Source: Colius striatus (Eukaryota; Chordata; Aves; Coliiformes; Coliidae). Taken from it: a stretch of 64,000 nt of DNA. The notes below the pieces were generated by a model. It was not told the origin of the DNA, ran no database searches, and saw nothing but the letters and a program-made list of their open reading frames with translations. A program made the translations under genes and the position numbers. The stretch covers positions 19,147,501 to 19,211,500 of the forward strand of contig NC_084764.1 of NCBI RefSeq assembly GCF_028858725.1, given 5' to 3'. This document shows, in pieces, positions 1 to 13,493 of the stretch (position 1 is the stretch's first letter; each line of letters opens with the position of its first letter).

Positions 1-662
1 AGAGAAGGAGACTCCACACCCTCCTTGGGCAACCTGTGCCAGGGCTCCCTCACCTGAACAGTGAAACAGTTTCTTCTTATGTTTAAATGGAATTTTTTGT
101 GTTCCAGCTTCATCCCATTACTCCTTGTCCTCTTGCTAGATACCATAGAAAAAAGTGATGCCCCAACATCCTGACATCCACCACTTAGATATTGGTAAAT
201 TTTAATGAGATCTCACCTCAGTCTCCTCTTTTGTAGACTAAACAACCCCAGTTTCCACAGCCTTTCCTCATATGAAAGATGTTCCAGTCCCTTGATCATC
301 TTGGTGACCCTGCACTGGACTCTCTTCAGAAGTTCTCTGTCCCTCTTGAGCTGAGGAGCCCAGAACTGGACACAAGACTCCAGATGAGGCCTCACTAGGG
401 CAGAGTAGAGGGGAAGCAGAACCTCCCTCGACTTGCTGGCCACATTCTTCTTGATGCATCCCAGGATGCCATTGGCCTTCTTGGCCATGAGGGCACATTG
501 CTGGCTCATGGTTAGTTTATTGTCAACCAGCATTCCCACATCCCTCTCTGTGGAGCTGCTCTCCAGCAGGTCAACCCCCAGGCTGTACCGGTGCATGGGG
601 TTGTTCCTTCCCAGATGCAGGACTCTGCACTTGTCCTTGTTGAACCTCATGACGTCTCACTA
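1..662 (-). mobile_element. CR1 LINE, 5'-truncated, 3' end cut by window edge
   Basis: Read on the minus strand this is the last part of a CR1 non-LTR retrotransposon. It covers the C-terminal end of the reverse transcriptase ORF and the start of the 3' untranslated tail. An open frame of 145 codons (650 down to 213) contains typical avian CR1 stretches such as [13 protein letters not shown] and [10 protein letters not shown]. The same stretches recur in the copies at 36.0-36.8 kb and 63.5-64.0 kb. Homology stops near 660, which is the usual 5' truncation of CR1. The 3' terminus lies left of the window. It is a dead fragment without promoter or endonuclease. Confidence 0.93.
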
Positions 663-2984
663 CCAAATCTAACTTTGGAAATTAAACTCTTTCTCCTTTA
701 TGGACACTTCCAAAGACTTGAGAAAAGTTTAGATGAAACAGTGGGCCCCTCACAAAGTTTGTCAGTGCAACATGGCTTGTTCATGGATGTTAAAAACAAT
801 CTGATGGAAAACCCAAACTTCCAGTTGAAACAGTTTCTTCTTTTTTTCTTCCCACACTCAAGAAACAATTTATTTCCTTATATAAAAAAAAAAGTAAATC
901 AGTGTTCTGTGTCATTCATTAGACATGCTCTACATCCTAAAAAGCTCAACAAATCTTAACTTTTCTACACTGTTCAACTACTTCAAATAACCAGAGAAAA
1001 CCCTGCTGGCTTCCTACTTCCTTGAACATTAGATTTCATATTTGCTAGTATTTTGGGTTGTTGAGAGTCTTAATAAGAAAACTAGTTATTAACTTTTGAT
1101 TCAGCTTTCTAAGATGATGTGGTTGTCATGACTGTGCTGCTTGTATTTCCTGGTTTTGCTTCCTGGCAATCTACCCTATCGTCCAGTTTTAACCAAATCT
1201 AACACAAGTGTATCGCTTCAGCTAAGACAAGTTTCTAGTGGGAAGAAAACTCTGTCATTAGAAACCAGAAAATCTACATCAGAGATACTTCATACATGCT
1301 GTAATCACAGGACAAGCTTTGATCAACTTTTGCATTTTGACAAAAGATGATCTCACCACAAGATGCTATCCATAGCAAATTAGGTTCAGTTAACTCCACT
1401 GTTAACAGAACTTACAGCATAAGAGCTGCTGCAGAGAGTCCCACTTCACTCCCCCCATGCAGGAGGGAAGCACCCAGGAGGCACCAAGTCCTCTGCATCT
1501 CACCCTCCAACCTGTCCAAGTTACCTTTCTCACTAGCATTCTCTCTACTGCCATCAGAAAACCTCTTGCGTCTCATGCAGGGCTTTTCAAGTGTCACTGT
1601 TATGAAATATGAAAACTGGACAAGGACTTCTATGTATGTAAAATCTGACAGCTTTTGCTCACATTTTATTCAGCAGCAGCAGTGATGGTGAGCTGGGCAC
1701 AAGAAATATCTGCAGCATTGAGGAGGAGAGGTAAGTAAGAACTCCCCGGGTACCAGGGGAAATCACACAGGCCAGCTGCAGGCCAGCGTGGCTGACGCTG
1801 GTGGTCTTTCCATAGGAGGCAGCATGTAGGTCAGGACCAGAGGCCACCCAGGCTGAGTGCAGCATGGCCCAGGGTGGCTCAGACTGCAGCGGCAGAGAAT
1901 CCAGAGCCATCAGTGTGATGTGAGCCTCTCCGAGTGCCTTACGCTATGGACATTAACCTGTGGCTAATCCATCAGCTCTCAGATAGTGCTATGCTTCCCA
2001 CTCCTGTGTCCAAAGTCCCACCATTAGCTTCCCTGAGCTGCTTCTGACTTTACTGTGTGTCCAGCAAAGCACCAGACCCATTACACTGCCTAAGCCAGAG
2101 AGAGGAAGCAGCAGCACAGCGGCCCCATGCAGCTACCAGCAGTGCCCACACGGCACAGCACGGCTCACCATGCAGCAGCAGATAAGCCAGGGCCCATAAC
2201 AAACAGCACACTCCAGCCATGAGATGGGAACACATCAGAGGCAAGGCAGCCCAGAGCAGGAGATAGCAACAGGCAGCAGCTCAGGAGAGTGCTGTCTGCA
2301 GTCCTTAAGCAGAGGCAGAAAATGAAACACGTGAGAAGGCTCTTAACAACCTTCCTGATGCAATTCCCTTGTCCAGTGATGGCAAGCGCTATGATGGCCA
2401 CACTGCCTGCCACAGATCTGCTTTGTCCCTGAGAACCACTAAATCATCCCAGCACAAGCCTTGAGCAGGTGAAGAAACTTCTCCACTGTCTTCCATCAAG
2501 TGTGTCAGAGGCTAAACGGAGAAAGCAATTGCTGTCACAGCCCTGCTCCCTACCTTCTCCTCCTCACCAGCCCTCACAGCTCTGCCCCTGCAGCAGGGCC
2601 TCATTGTACCCAGAGGTTTTTACTGTTTTTTAAAGCCCAACATGACTGTTCCTAGCAAACATGCTTATTCTAAGTTTTTTTCCTAAATTTCTTTTTGGCT
2701 GTGACACAGCTCACATTTAAAGGAGGAAACAACACACAAGATTCCTGAGCCTTCTGTTTTCAGTAGTAGCTACTACTGGTGGCACAGTATGGGAGCATCT
2801 GCTGGGAGCCTGGCAGGACAGCCAGGCTGTAGCACATCACTTCAGCATTAGCACAATTCCTCCACCCAAATGAACTTACTTGCTGGTGAGAAAATGGGCA
2901 GCCCTGTCATATCCAGCACACATGCAGCAGCAGCTGGTGAAGGGGCTTTCACACAACACAAGATCACAGGACAAAGCAGGCTGA
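663..2984. other. Intergenic, no gene recognised
   Basis: No exon, repeat family or RNA gene was recognised. Short open frames occur on both strands but have no splice context or familiar protein motifs. The stretch 1740-2300 is more GC-rich than its surroundings and rich in CAGC words. It may be an old repeat remnant that I cannot name. Confidence 0.5.
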
Positions 2985-3240
2985 CCCTTGCTCTACCTCG
3001 CAGCCTTGAGGTCCGCAAACCGTGGGCACAATTTTGGCCTTTTGTCGTCAGAAAGAATTGGATTATTTCAAGGGCTGAGAAAGCAGCTTGGCTTGTGCTG
3101 GATTGCCCCCTGCAGCCGAAAGGTCGCATTGCCCCCAGCTCAGGGCTGGCCTCACATCACAGCAAGGCACATAACACCGGAGCACTGGCAAGCATCGGTT
3201 CCCGAGAAAAGATTGCGATAATTTTAATAACACTTTCCTT
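2985..3240. other. CpG-enriched intergenic patch, possible regulatory element
   Basis: About a dozen CpG dinucleotides fall in roughly 250 bases, while the flanking kilobases have very few. A 179-codon plus-strand open frame (2870-3409) spans the patch but looks like chance. CpG retention far from a promoter is often seen in unmethylated enhancers or conserved non-coding elements, so that is the inference. A GC-rich old repeat is the alternative. Confidence 0.25.
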
Positions 3241-6200
3241 CCCGTCTGTAACCAAAGAAGGCTGCTTTGCCTGTTTGTTTCCAGATATTTCTACCTTTCA
3301 AGAAACAAAATTACCTTTCAAGAAACACTGCAGCCTCCCATGTTCTTTTCTTCTGCTTGTGGATGGGAAAAATCTTTTTCCAGATATTTCCTCTCTTTTC
3401 ATGATATGACAAGTAGGGCAGAAGGAGGGGGAGAGAGAAAGGGGACAGGGAATAGGCGATGAGATATTTTTCTAACCCTCCCAAGCAAAGGAAAGCAGCA
3501 TAGCAAAGGAGATGTCAAGAAAAGGCACTTTTTTTCCTCCTTCACACACTTCAAAGAGACATACCCTTGTATAAAAGATATGGTGCAGAAGGCCAGACAG
3601 AGACAACTCTACAGAGCACACAGAGCACAGATGCAGAGAGAACAAGTGTAGGCCCCATTTTGTTTAGCAGCAAAGGCAGTACCAGATAATCAGTTATTTT
3701 ACTCATGTACTTATGTGTCTGCCTCGACACACTGCTGCAAAACTTTTGAAGTATCTTGGCTTACTTGCTAGCAAATGCTGGACTTCAAAGGAATAGGAAA
3801 TAGATGCTGAATGGCAAAGTGACCTTTTATTACTCCAGCTACAGTTTATAACTTGGAACGTGACAGAAGATTTTTCATTCTACTTTAAAAAAAAAACAGA
3901 CCCCACTAAGGATCAGACTTTCAAAGTGGCTTCAATCAGAGTGTTACGGAGGAGTTTTGACTAGATACCAAAGTGTATTTCCTGGTTCCACGCATGTAGC
4001 ATGGACCAGGGTGACCAGAAGGTTATAGCTGTGTCTCATTGTAAAAGTCTTTTTCTGGCTTCATTAGTTGTCATTGTAGGCTTTTTGCTGGCCTCAAATA
4101 TTGCTCTCTCACTCCATCTCCAGATATCTTCACTGGCAAAAGTAATCTTCAACTTCTATTGGTAAGTGGCTGCCAGTGTGCAAGGCAAGTAACTGAGGTT
4201 TCCCCAGTGAGCACAGTCTATTTCAAATATTCATGCACCCAGTGCTATATGTCAAAACTGGTGTCCAATTTGGTAATACACCTGCTTGCTTGATATCACC
4301 TCTTAAGAATACTTTCGTCATGAGAATGAACACTATACAGCATCTTTTGTTCATGTTTTGTGAATTTGTCTTCAGCTAGGGTAAGGGGAAAGGATTCTCA
4401 CAGACATTGAGACAAGGTGCTGCCATTGGAAAGCAAGACTCCATAGTTACCTAGACATTGGTACCTAGCTCTACATCTCAGCAGGATTTTTAGGCTGGGG
4501 AATGCAAACTGACCTGATATGATGCTTGTCACATCAGGAGTACCCACATTACATTCAACCCCACATCCAGCATTGGCATGCTTCGGCATCCCTAGGCAGC
4601 AACAGCTAAACAGGGTACACAGCTCCCCAGACCACATCCAGCATAGTAAATCCTGGCATTGCTCCTTGTGGACTCCAGCTCCTGGAGACTGGCATTCCCC
4701 AATATCCCCCCACAAGGCCCAGATGGGACCTTTGATCCACCCTCACATCCCTTTTTGTTGCTTTAAGATGAAAGCTGCAGGGTCTAACAAATTCTCTTAT
4801 ATCAAGGTTGCAGGAGGGATGAAAATACGACATTTAGCAGCAAGCTAAATGTTGAAGAACTTTTGAGAACAGAAGAGTGAGCTGCAGCATCCATGTGATA
4901 ACAAGCAAGAGCAAGCTAATGAAGTACATTGGCAAAGAGCTCTCAGAACACAGGAAATAAATGGAAGAGAAAGAAAGAAGCTTGAGAAGAAGAGGAAAAA
5001 AAGTTTAATTAAAAGAGACAATTTTCAGCAGTTTAAAATGATAAGGAATCTAGCTAGAAAGAAACATGATATGGATAGATGGCAGAGATAGGAATAATAG
5101 ATAAAAGTTCACAATTAGGAATTCATACAAACTATGTAGCAAAGTGAGAGACTGAATGATAAGCTCAACAAGCAAAATATAAACAAGACTATAACCATTT
5201 TAGGTGTGTTATGATATGACTAGATGAGACCTTCTCTCCTTTTGCTTTTCCACAAAAATACGTGATGACATGGACAGATACTCCCATCCAGGCAGAAAAG
5301 AAAACCCAGTGGCTAGAAGGATAAGCCAGGTCTCACAAGGCTTATCATCTTCTTGTTCCAACCTGGAGCAAATGGAAAAATGAAAGATGAGGTTAAAATG
5401 AGGTTAAAAGGAAAGGCAGGGGAGAGTCTAAAAAAAAAGAATAAAAGACAAATACAGCTAAAGAACGGGGCAAGAAATACCGAGCATCTAACACACAGAT
5501 TTTAAATCCTAACAACATTTCAATAATGCACTTTGGGAAAAAATACTGAGTTTAACAATTCCACCCATGAATTTCATTTCCCTTAGCTTCAGAGGTGGCA
5601 AAAGTTCCTCAGGGAAAGGTTGCTCTGATGACCTCCTTGCTGGACTTGAGAATGGCTCAGGTTTCTCCCAGCTAGCTCTAAGAGTCTCCACCATCATTGC
5701 CAGGGAGGTGGGTACATACCTAGAGACAAAGAAGTTTCATAAGCAACTTTAAAAAATCCAGATGAGCTATTCAAATGGAAGAGCCAGACAAATCCACCTC
5801 CTCAATGGAAGAAATAAGAGAAGGTCAGATCACCTACAGTGTATCAGCTGAAAGCAACAATTAGAAACTCTACTTCCCACTTGTCTGTTGGGTTTTTTAG
5901 GGAAATAATTTTAAAACTGTGCTTCTCTCTGTCTGGTGAGGAATAAAGCCAGCCTTTTGGCTGAATGTCAGAAGATTTGTGAACTCAAATATGGGATCTC
6001 CATAAACTGCTCAAATCAAGGTTTTCTTTCCAAGCATGCTGATACCAAAAGTGCGGGGGAGGCAAATTTAGACATCAAACAAGGGCTTGCACAGCAGAAA
6101 TCCATCTGGCTATACTCAAAAATGGGCATTCACTGACTCAGACGTGCTTTTACATTATATACTAAGCCATTTGGATGACAGTAAAACTGAGCCAGTCAGG

Positions 6201-8019
6201 AACATCATCATGTTTATATCTGCCAGTCTTGCCAGGATAAAGTTGGTACATCATTTATGAGTGTTCAGTATTCCACAAGGCTGACAATATGGGAAATTTA
6301 TCTATGGTCTCCTGTACATAAATAAATATTGCATTATCTCCTATGCTGGTACTACTGATACTGTGTGGGAACAGATTTTGTTGTCCAGCAGCAGACTAGT
6401 GGAATTTAATAACATTTGTGGTCATCCTGTCCAACTGGAAAGACGCATCACACCCATTATACTGAATGACTCATCAGCTGAATATATAAATTTGAAAGAG
6501 TTGCAGACAGCAATAGAATGACAGAATCTTTTATTGATGGATGCATTTTTCTGTGACAAATGGGAGTCTCCAGGGAGTTATAATTTATTGTTTGTGCACC
6601 AATGTGGTGAGTGCCCCGTATTGCACATGATTCAATGAGAAGATGGCCCTGAAGGGTTTGCACTCCAGAGTACTGATTTTCCAAATGTTCTGGTTGAAAT
6701 AGTCATGTGCATAAAATTAACCTGAGGTGTCTGGTGGATTGAGTGGTATATAACATCTGTGGAGAAACAATGCAAGTGGAACACAACATGAGATACAGAA
6801 GAACTACCATCACAGTTACATGGTCTGGAGGTTTCTCTAACGGCAAAGGACACCAGCATCAGGTAATTAGTTGCAATCAGGTACATAACTGTGCTCAGGA
6901 CTTTCTTTCAGCATATAATTTTTTTTTTCTCTCACAAACTCACAGGTCTTTCCTTCTCAGGATAAATTATACTAATCAAAAGACATTGCAAACTAGCTCA
7001 CTGCTCACTGAGCCATGCAGCCCTCTGCCTAAGACTATGTGGTCTTTAGACATTATCTAAAGGTTACAGGAGGTTACTGCTTTCCCTATGGAAGTTCCTA
7101 CTGGTCCTGACCCTGGAGCTTCCCTCTAAGTAGTCTCTCAGCTGTGGTCTTTCATCGTTCCTTCCCAGTGGCACTATTAAGATAGCTTGAATACTGCTGT
7201 GACTGCAGATTCTGGTTTAGATGGCAGCTTGCTTTTGCTTTGGCTTACAATGTTTCTCTTTGCACATCTTCCCCAAGTTCTGCCTCAGGTTTCCTCAGAA
7301 GGGGACAGTATAGGCTTCCCTCCCACCAGGGACTCAATTTGGTCCTAACTCAGGTCTGGGACCCCTGGAAAGCCCAGAGGGACACAGTTACTCTTTCACA
7401 AGACCCCACTGAGGCACTCACATGTGGCTTTGTCAGCCTCTTGCTGCTTTGCCATAGGATGGCCACCTGCATCTAGGATGAAAATTGGAGATAGAAAATG
7501 AGGAAGGGGTGCTGCTGTAGAGCCTGCAAGGAGAAGATGGGTTCCTGGGGGCTCTGGAGCAGCCAGCAGCTGGGAAGCGTGGCCAGCAGCTGCCTGAGAC
7601 AAAGATGTAATGGTGGTGCAGTATGTCTAGGAAACACCTACTCCAACAAGAATCACTGATAAGACACTTTTGAGTTCAGTAAAAGTATGATTTCACTCCA
7701 ACTTTCACTCCAGCACCTGCGTACAAAAGATACTGTATTCCCTTCCTCTCCATTGAAATCTCATCTACTATAAATGCTCTGAAGTAGTGCTCTATTCTTG
7801 AGAAGGGTCTATGTAAAGTCTAAGGCATAATAAAACAAACGGAGCACATCTTAGGTGTAAGAACTGGTTCCAAGCTGGTGCGAAGCAACAGGAGCCAGAT
7901 AAACTTTTACCATCAACAGTCCATCAACTCTCTTTCTCAGTCATGTGAAGACATCAGAAAGGCTGCTGAAATTTGATAATAAACTTGTCTTAAAAAGAGG
8001 CCGGGTTCTGGGACCATCC
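3241..8019. other. Intergenic, no gene recognised
   Basis: AT-rich sequence with only short, unconvincing open frames and no recognised repeat family. There are small local duplications, for example a 14-mer repeated within 3290-3330. Nothing here could be assigned a function. Confidence 0.5.
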
Positions 8020-8900
8020 CCATTTCCTTTGGAAATCCCATGTGTTATTTCTGAACCTGCAGACACCATTATGTTTTTTTTATTTAATTAACTTCCAATA
8101 AAGCTGCTTATACTGGAAACAATAAAACTCTTTCTACCATGTCACTCTTCCTTCTTTAACACACATACAAAACACACAGAAGCCTCAAGAAAGCTCCAGG
8201 CATTCTAAGAAAAGAAATAACCAAATACCACCAAATATTTAATTTTCTGTGCTGGAAATGAGAAACAGGTGTAATTAAAATAACACTTTTTAAATTAAGT
8301 GACCTCTCTTGACCAGCCATCTGTGAATAATTCAGATTTTTTTCCCATTATTACTGTAAAATTAAAACTAGGGCATATAAATGACGAGATCCTCTTTAAC
8401 TATCTTTAAGCACCAGCAATATATATTTTCCACCAGTTAAAATCCTTAATGATACCAAAAATCTGTCAAGCATAACTCCCCCAATTCATTTGCCTGAAAC
8501 CATCAATATTTTATCATGCATTTGCAGTTGGCTTTAATTTAACAGTCCAGGTTACTAATCAAACAAAACACTCAAGTCATTAAAAGTTAGCGTGCCATTT
8601 AGAAAGTGCATTTCACGTTTATTAAAATATCTTTCATGGAGCCATTAGAAGGCTAAAGTTTTAATTACAATCAGATATTTAGTTCTACTTCAGTTATGCT
8701 TTTGGCACTCTCTTGCAACTGCCTTGATTAATCTTCCAGACAGAGCTCATCCATTACCTCCTGAAATTATTTTCCTCTTAACTTCTTCATAATTCATCTT
8801 TTTTCTTCCCCCCTCCAAACATGTAAAATGCATTAAAAAGGTGTGCACAATACCTGCCTGAAAGATAAGTCATTAGAAAGATTCCATTTCAAATGCAATT
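8020..8900. other. AT-rich block resembling conserved non-coding sequence
   Basis: This block has few CpGs, many TAAT/ATTA homeobox-type cores and octamer-like words, no repeat homology I recognise and no long open frame. Such texture is common in vertebrate conserved non-coding elements of gene deserts. This is an impression from composition only, and no alignment could be made. Confidence 0.2.
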
Positions 8901-11900
8901 TATTCTCAAAAGTACCAAATAGCCGTAATTCAAACAGATGTATTGAAATTGAAATGTAGGTTTTCTTGTCTTTGTTGTCATTTTAACTGTTTTCCTACAG
9001 ATGAGAGACTAATATGTGCTGCTTTTTCTCCTGTCTCAGGTTTTGAAATACACAGTTCAGCTGATTTTTGCCTGGGTAATTCTGAGGGCACCTCAAGCTC
9101 ACATGCAGCCTCTGTCACAGAAAATGCCCCAATCTTTTTACTCCTCCTTGATATAATGGTCATATTGCAAAACATTTTACCAAACTTTTGCACTGAGATC
9201 ATTTCAGTGGCATTTTTTTCATCTATTTTAACTGACAGTGTGTGAAACCTCAGTTAGTAGTACTGAGAAAATACTCTCATTTTGATTGATATTTTAGACT
9301 TTTGATGTAACTCCAGCAACTGACACATTATTTCTGACAAAGTTTCACCCTAAATGGAAGTAACAATTTGAAGAAAGATCAAGGAAGTTAATTTGGAGGA
9401 ATGAATCTGGCCCAGAGACCCTCAGATCTCCATCTGAGATTTCACATTTCTCCTAGATCTGCAGTAGAGACAGATTCAAGCCCTCCAAACTCTTTACCTG
9501 AGACCCATATCTCATTCTGCATAGCCAAGTTTAGATTGCACACACGAAAACCTTGAAGAAACCCAAGTGGGGATAGCTGAAGATCAGGCTTGTTCATCCA
9601 CAGGTTTAGATGCTTATGCAAGAGTTTTTTCTCTCCCTTCTTCAAGGCACAAACTCAGATTTAATGGGATCAGAGAATGGTCTTTCTGTCTTCGTTCTGC
9701 AACATCATCCTTTACTCCTTCCGCAACTGCAGGAAATCTAATGAGATACAGACTGTAGAGATCCTGACAGACCTCAGACAGCCCTTACCCACCCAGGTGA
9801 TAAGCTCTCCTCTGCACCTGCCTCTTTGCTTACCCCACAGGTTCCCGCTGCCTATTTCCAGGTGTCTCCTGGAGAAGGAGACAGGGCTGTCCCATGCTCA
9901 CATCCCCACAGCCAGACCAGGAGCCAGCCGTCAATGAGGATAAGTTCAGCCATCCTCTCAGCGCAAGGCCCACAACAGCACCACAGAAGCCCTTCATCTC
10001 CCCATCTCCTTCAGCAGCTGGATGCAGGGCTGCATCCAGCTGCACCAGGAAAGCCTCTGTGCTCCCGTTGTCTGAGCCCAACACAAACCAGCATTTCTCC
10101 TACAGCAGAATCTCGCTGTAGGAGCGAAGCCCAGGATTTCAAACCAGTAGAAACTGAATGGGGGAAGGCAAAGAACAGGCTGGGTCCAATTAAAGCCCTC
10201 TGCCCTCAATCCTGCAGTCGGCAGAATTGGCTCCAGGCAAGCCCAGGAAGAGAAATGCAAAAGTCTTTCAAGACCAAACTCAATTACTTAGGCAGCAAAA
10301 TGGGAGATGTTTGAAAAGCCTGTGTGCACAGCCCCTGCACAGTGCTGAAAAGGCTGCCTCTACTCTCTTTTGTGGTAGACAATATTGAGGGGTTTGTTCT
10401 TTTGACCATATCCATTCCATTTTTTTATTTATATTTTTATTGTCGAAAAATACATCAAATTGCTTTAAACAGGTCTGTTGGGTTTTTTTTCATTGTACTC
10501 TAAAACAGCATTTGAAGAAGCGAGTTAAAGAAATGGGAGTGTGTAAGGAGGAGGGAGAGAGATTGGGAATTACAGTAAAACATTAAAAAGATAGATGGGA
10601 TCTTGTAATTACTAGTAACCTCAGGTCTCCAATGAGTGTCACACACTCCTCGTGGACCAAAGAAATACAGGAACAGCACTATTTGTAAAAGAAAAGGAAA
10701 CAAACAGATTGGGCTGGAATTATGTTTGGATTTGGAACCAGCCGTGCACTGACTGACAAAAGCTCAGGTTTAGGGTAAGAAAAATATCTTTTACTGTACC
10801 CAGGTTTCCAATGTGGATAGAGAAGCTCCGCTATTTCCCACGCGTTGAGAGAAAGGCAGGCTAAAATTGGTGTTTTCTGAAGCAAAGCTCAGTACCGTGG
10901 CACCATCTAGTGTCAGCTATGAAAAGCAGAGAGCAGAAACGCATTTCCCTAACTAACCCGAGTGTTCCCTAAAGCCAGACTCTGCTGAGGAACGAGCCTT
11001 TAAATCATTTTACACATGTAACTTCATGACAGTCAGATGGGAAAAATCTAGCTGAGGAACGGGAGAATGGGACTGTGACAAGAGAAAGAGATGAAAATAA
11101 TGTGGGGGTGTTTACAAGTGTTTAAAAAAGCAAAAGGTTAAAGTGGTGGTTCTGATGCTGATGAGCCTGTGTGAAACTTGTCTGGCAAAACAGATCTGTA
11201 TCACCCATATCAGCTTTTTTCAAAAAAGGTGCTCTGTTCTTCTTTGGAGTTTTGAGGACCTCATCGCTAATTAAATTGGTTGTTAGATTTAGTGCCAAAG
11301 ACTACACTGAGTGGTAATAAACTAAAACTATGCTTAAGATTGTCCTCACATAGGACATAAGAGAAAAATTCTGTAGATGGAATAATTTAAGAGAAGCTGA
11401 GGACATGCTCTCACCAGTACAGGTGGCCTGAAATCCTGTCCTTACTGGAGTGCAGTGTTATCATTGATTTCAATGGCACTGTGATTTCTCTCTTTCTTCC
11501 CATATCTTCTTATGGCAAGTGCCAGATGCTGATATAACTTACATGAAAGCTCCCATTTTATGTACTGCACTTCACTGAATTCACAGGTGTACCAAATAAT
11601 GAAACCTATTGGAGCTATAGGCAGTGTCAGAGAGCAGAACTTAGGAAGAAAATTTACTCTCTTTCATACCTGGCTTAAGTATTGCTAGCTGCCTGCTGTA
11701 CTTTGCTTAAGTGAAGCAAAATCTTCAGAGAAGCATATTGAGTCGTCTATGCATAGAAAGCATTACACAGCTATGAAATTGGAAAATGAAATCCTATCCT
11801 GACAACAAAATTCTGTTGTCCCTCATGAGGGCTGGGGCTCAAGGAGATAATATTTACTTTAATCACTGAACTTTTTTTCTCCTAAAAAGTATCTTCATTT

Positions 11901-12918
11901 TCTTGTAAGTAGGAGAAAAAAGACTGCTGGACCAACCAGAAATTGATTCATTCCTCTGCTTATAGAGCATCTTTCCAACAGAGCTTCTATCTGTCAGATT
12001 GGGCACTACAGTTGTGAAAAAGACTATTCTTAATGCTAATACTTCTAGTAAGTATAAATGTAAAAGAAAAAAAATATATATAATATCCAGGGACAAACAA
12101 AATGCTAGTTGCTCTTTTGCCATAGGTGACATATTCACAGTGGTGGAAGGTATCAGTTCTTTCTTTACCTCTTATCTTTGACAGTAAGAGTAAAGGAATC
12201 TAACAAGAAAACAAGGTGGGAAATCTAATGTGGAACTAATGCAACATTTACCACTTATCATCTGATTATTGTACTTGCATGATATTTCTGTTTCTCTAAT
12301 CTTTAATCTTCTTGTACATAGACTGAAAGACCTGCAGGGCAAGTCTCTTTCTACATGTCTGTGTAGCATCTAACACAGCGAGACTCTGATCCTCCCTCTG
12401 GCCTCTGGGAACTCATGTAATTAAAATATACAAATGATAAGAGTCTCCAAACTAGACTCACCAAAAAATCCGGGCAATACAGTACTTAGTTTCACAGCAT
12501 CCCTAGGTACTTTGCCAGTTTGCAGAACTGAGAGCCCTAAATCAGGTGCCCAGCTTCTGCTGGCCTGGGCACAAGCAATTGCGGCATGGATGATGGGCCA
12601 GTGCTACCATGTAACCAGGAATGCCTGTCTAAGTCAGAAAGCATTAATAGCACCCTGCAGAACTCATCACCTCTCCAGTAATTCTGCAGTTGTTCTACAT
12701 GTCTGACGACAAACTCAACAGAGGCATGAGCTCACAAGTTACCCCAGACCACACATACTGTACAGGCAGTCACCAGCCTCCCCTGTGTTTTATGTCGGCT
12801 CAAGCAGTGCTTTCACTAAATGTCCCATTGGGTGTACACAAGGGAGCCCTGAACCCAGGTGCTGCAGCTCAAGCAGAGCAGTGCTCTTCCACAGCCTCGG
12901 GGCTTCTGCCTTGCTCAC
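8901..12918. other. Intergenic, no gene recognised
   Basis: No supported exon was found. The longest open frame, 162 codons at 9826-10314 on the plus strand, is rich in S, P and Q. It overlaps open frames on the other strand and has no splice or domain evidence, so it is treated as chance. Confidence 0.5.
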
Positions 12919-13493
12919 ACATCTTGGTTTTGGCTGGCATAGAGTTAATCTTCTGCCTAGCAGCTGGAACAGAGCTGCATTTTGGATTTGAGTTGAAAAA
13001 CAGCATCGATAACACAGGGATGTTTTGGCTATTGCCAAGCAGGTCTTGTACAGTGTCAAGGCCTTTTCTGCTTCTCACTCTGCCCTGACAGCGAGAGGGC
13101 TGGGCGTACACAAGGAGCTGGGAGGGAATATGGCCAGGACAGCTGACCACAATTAGTCACAGGGCTATTCCATACCATAGAATATCATGCCTAGAACATT
13201 AAACTGGGGGAATTGGTGGATCGCTGTTCAAGCATCAGTCAGTGAGTGGTGAGCAACTGCATTGGGCATCACTTGTTTTTTCATGGCTTTTTTTTCTTTT
13301 TGTTATATTACTTTTCATTAAAATAATTATTATCTTTTATTCTTACTCTATTTTAGTTTAGTTATTACACTGTTCTTATCTCAACCTATGACTTTTTTTC
13401 TTTTTACCATTTTCCTCCCCAAGGAGGGAGAAGTCAGGGAGTGAGCAAGCAGCTGTGTGGTGCTAAGCTGTTGGCTGGGGTTAAAACATGACA
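12919..13493 (+). mobile_element. Solo LTR of an avian endogenous retrovirus (ERVL-like)
   Basis: The block matches an abundant avian LTR type that I recognise. It starts with a GGTTTTGGCTGG block, has an internal 'ATTCCATACCATAG' block, and a degraded TATA region near 13195. A T-rich segment with an ATTAAA signal (about 13317-13322) is followed by 'CTGTTCTTATCTCAACC'. The end is a GGCTGGGGTTAAA block terminating in TGACA. Flanking CTCAC (12914-12918) and CTCAG (13494-13498) look like a decayed 5-bp target site duplication. No internal viral genes are present, so it is a solo LTR left by recombination. The first bases have drifted from the expected TGTCCT. The ERVL assignment is from memory of the family, not an alignment. 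Confidence 0.82.

Noticed and set aside
2870-3409. 179-codon plus-strand open frame
   Set aside because: There is no recognisable motif and no splice context. About one frame of this length is expected by chance in the window, and it lies over a CpG-rich patch.
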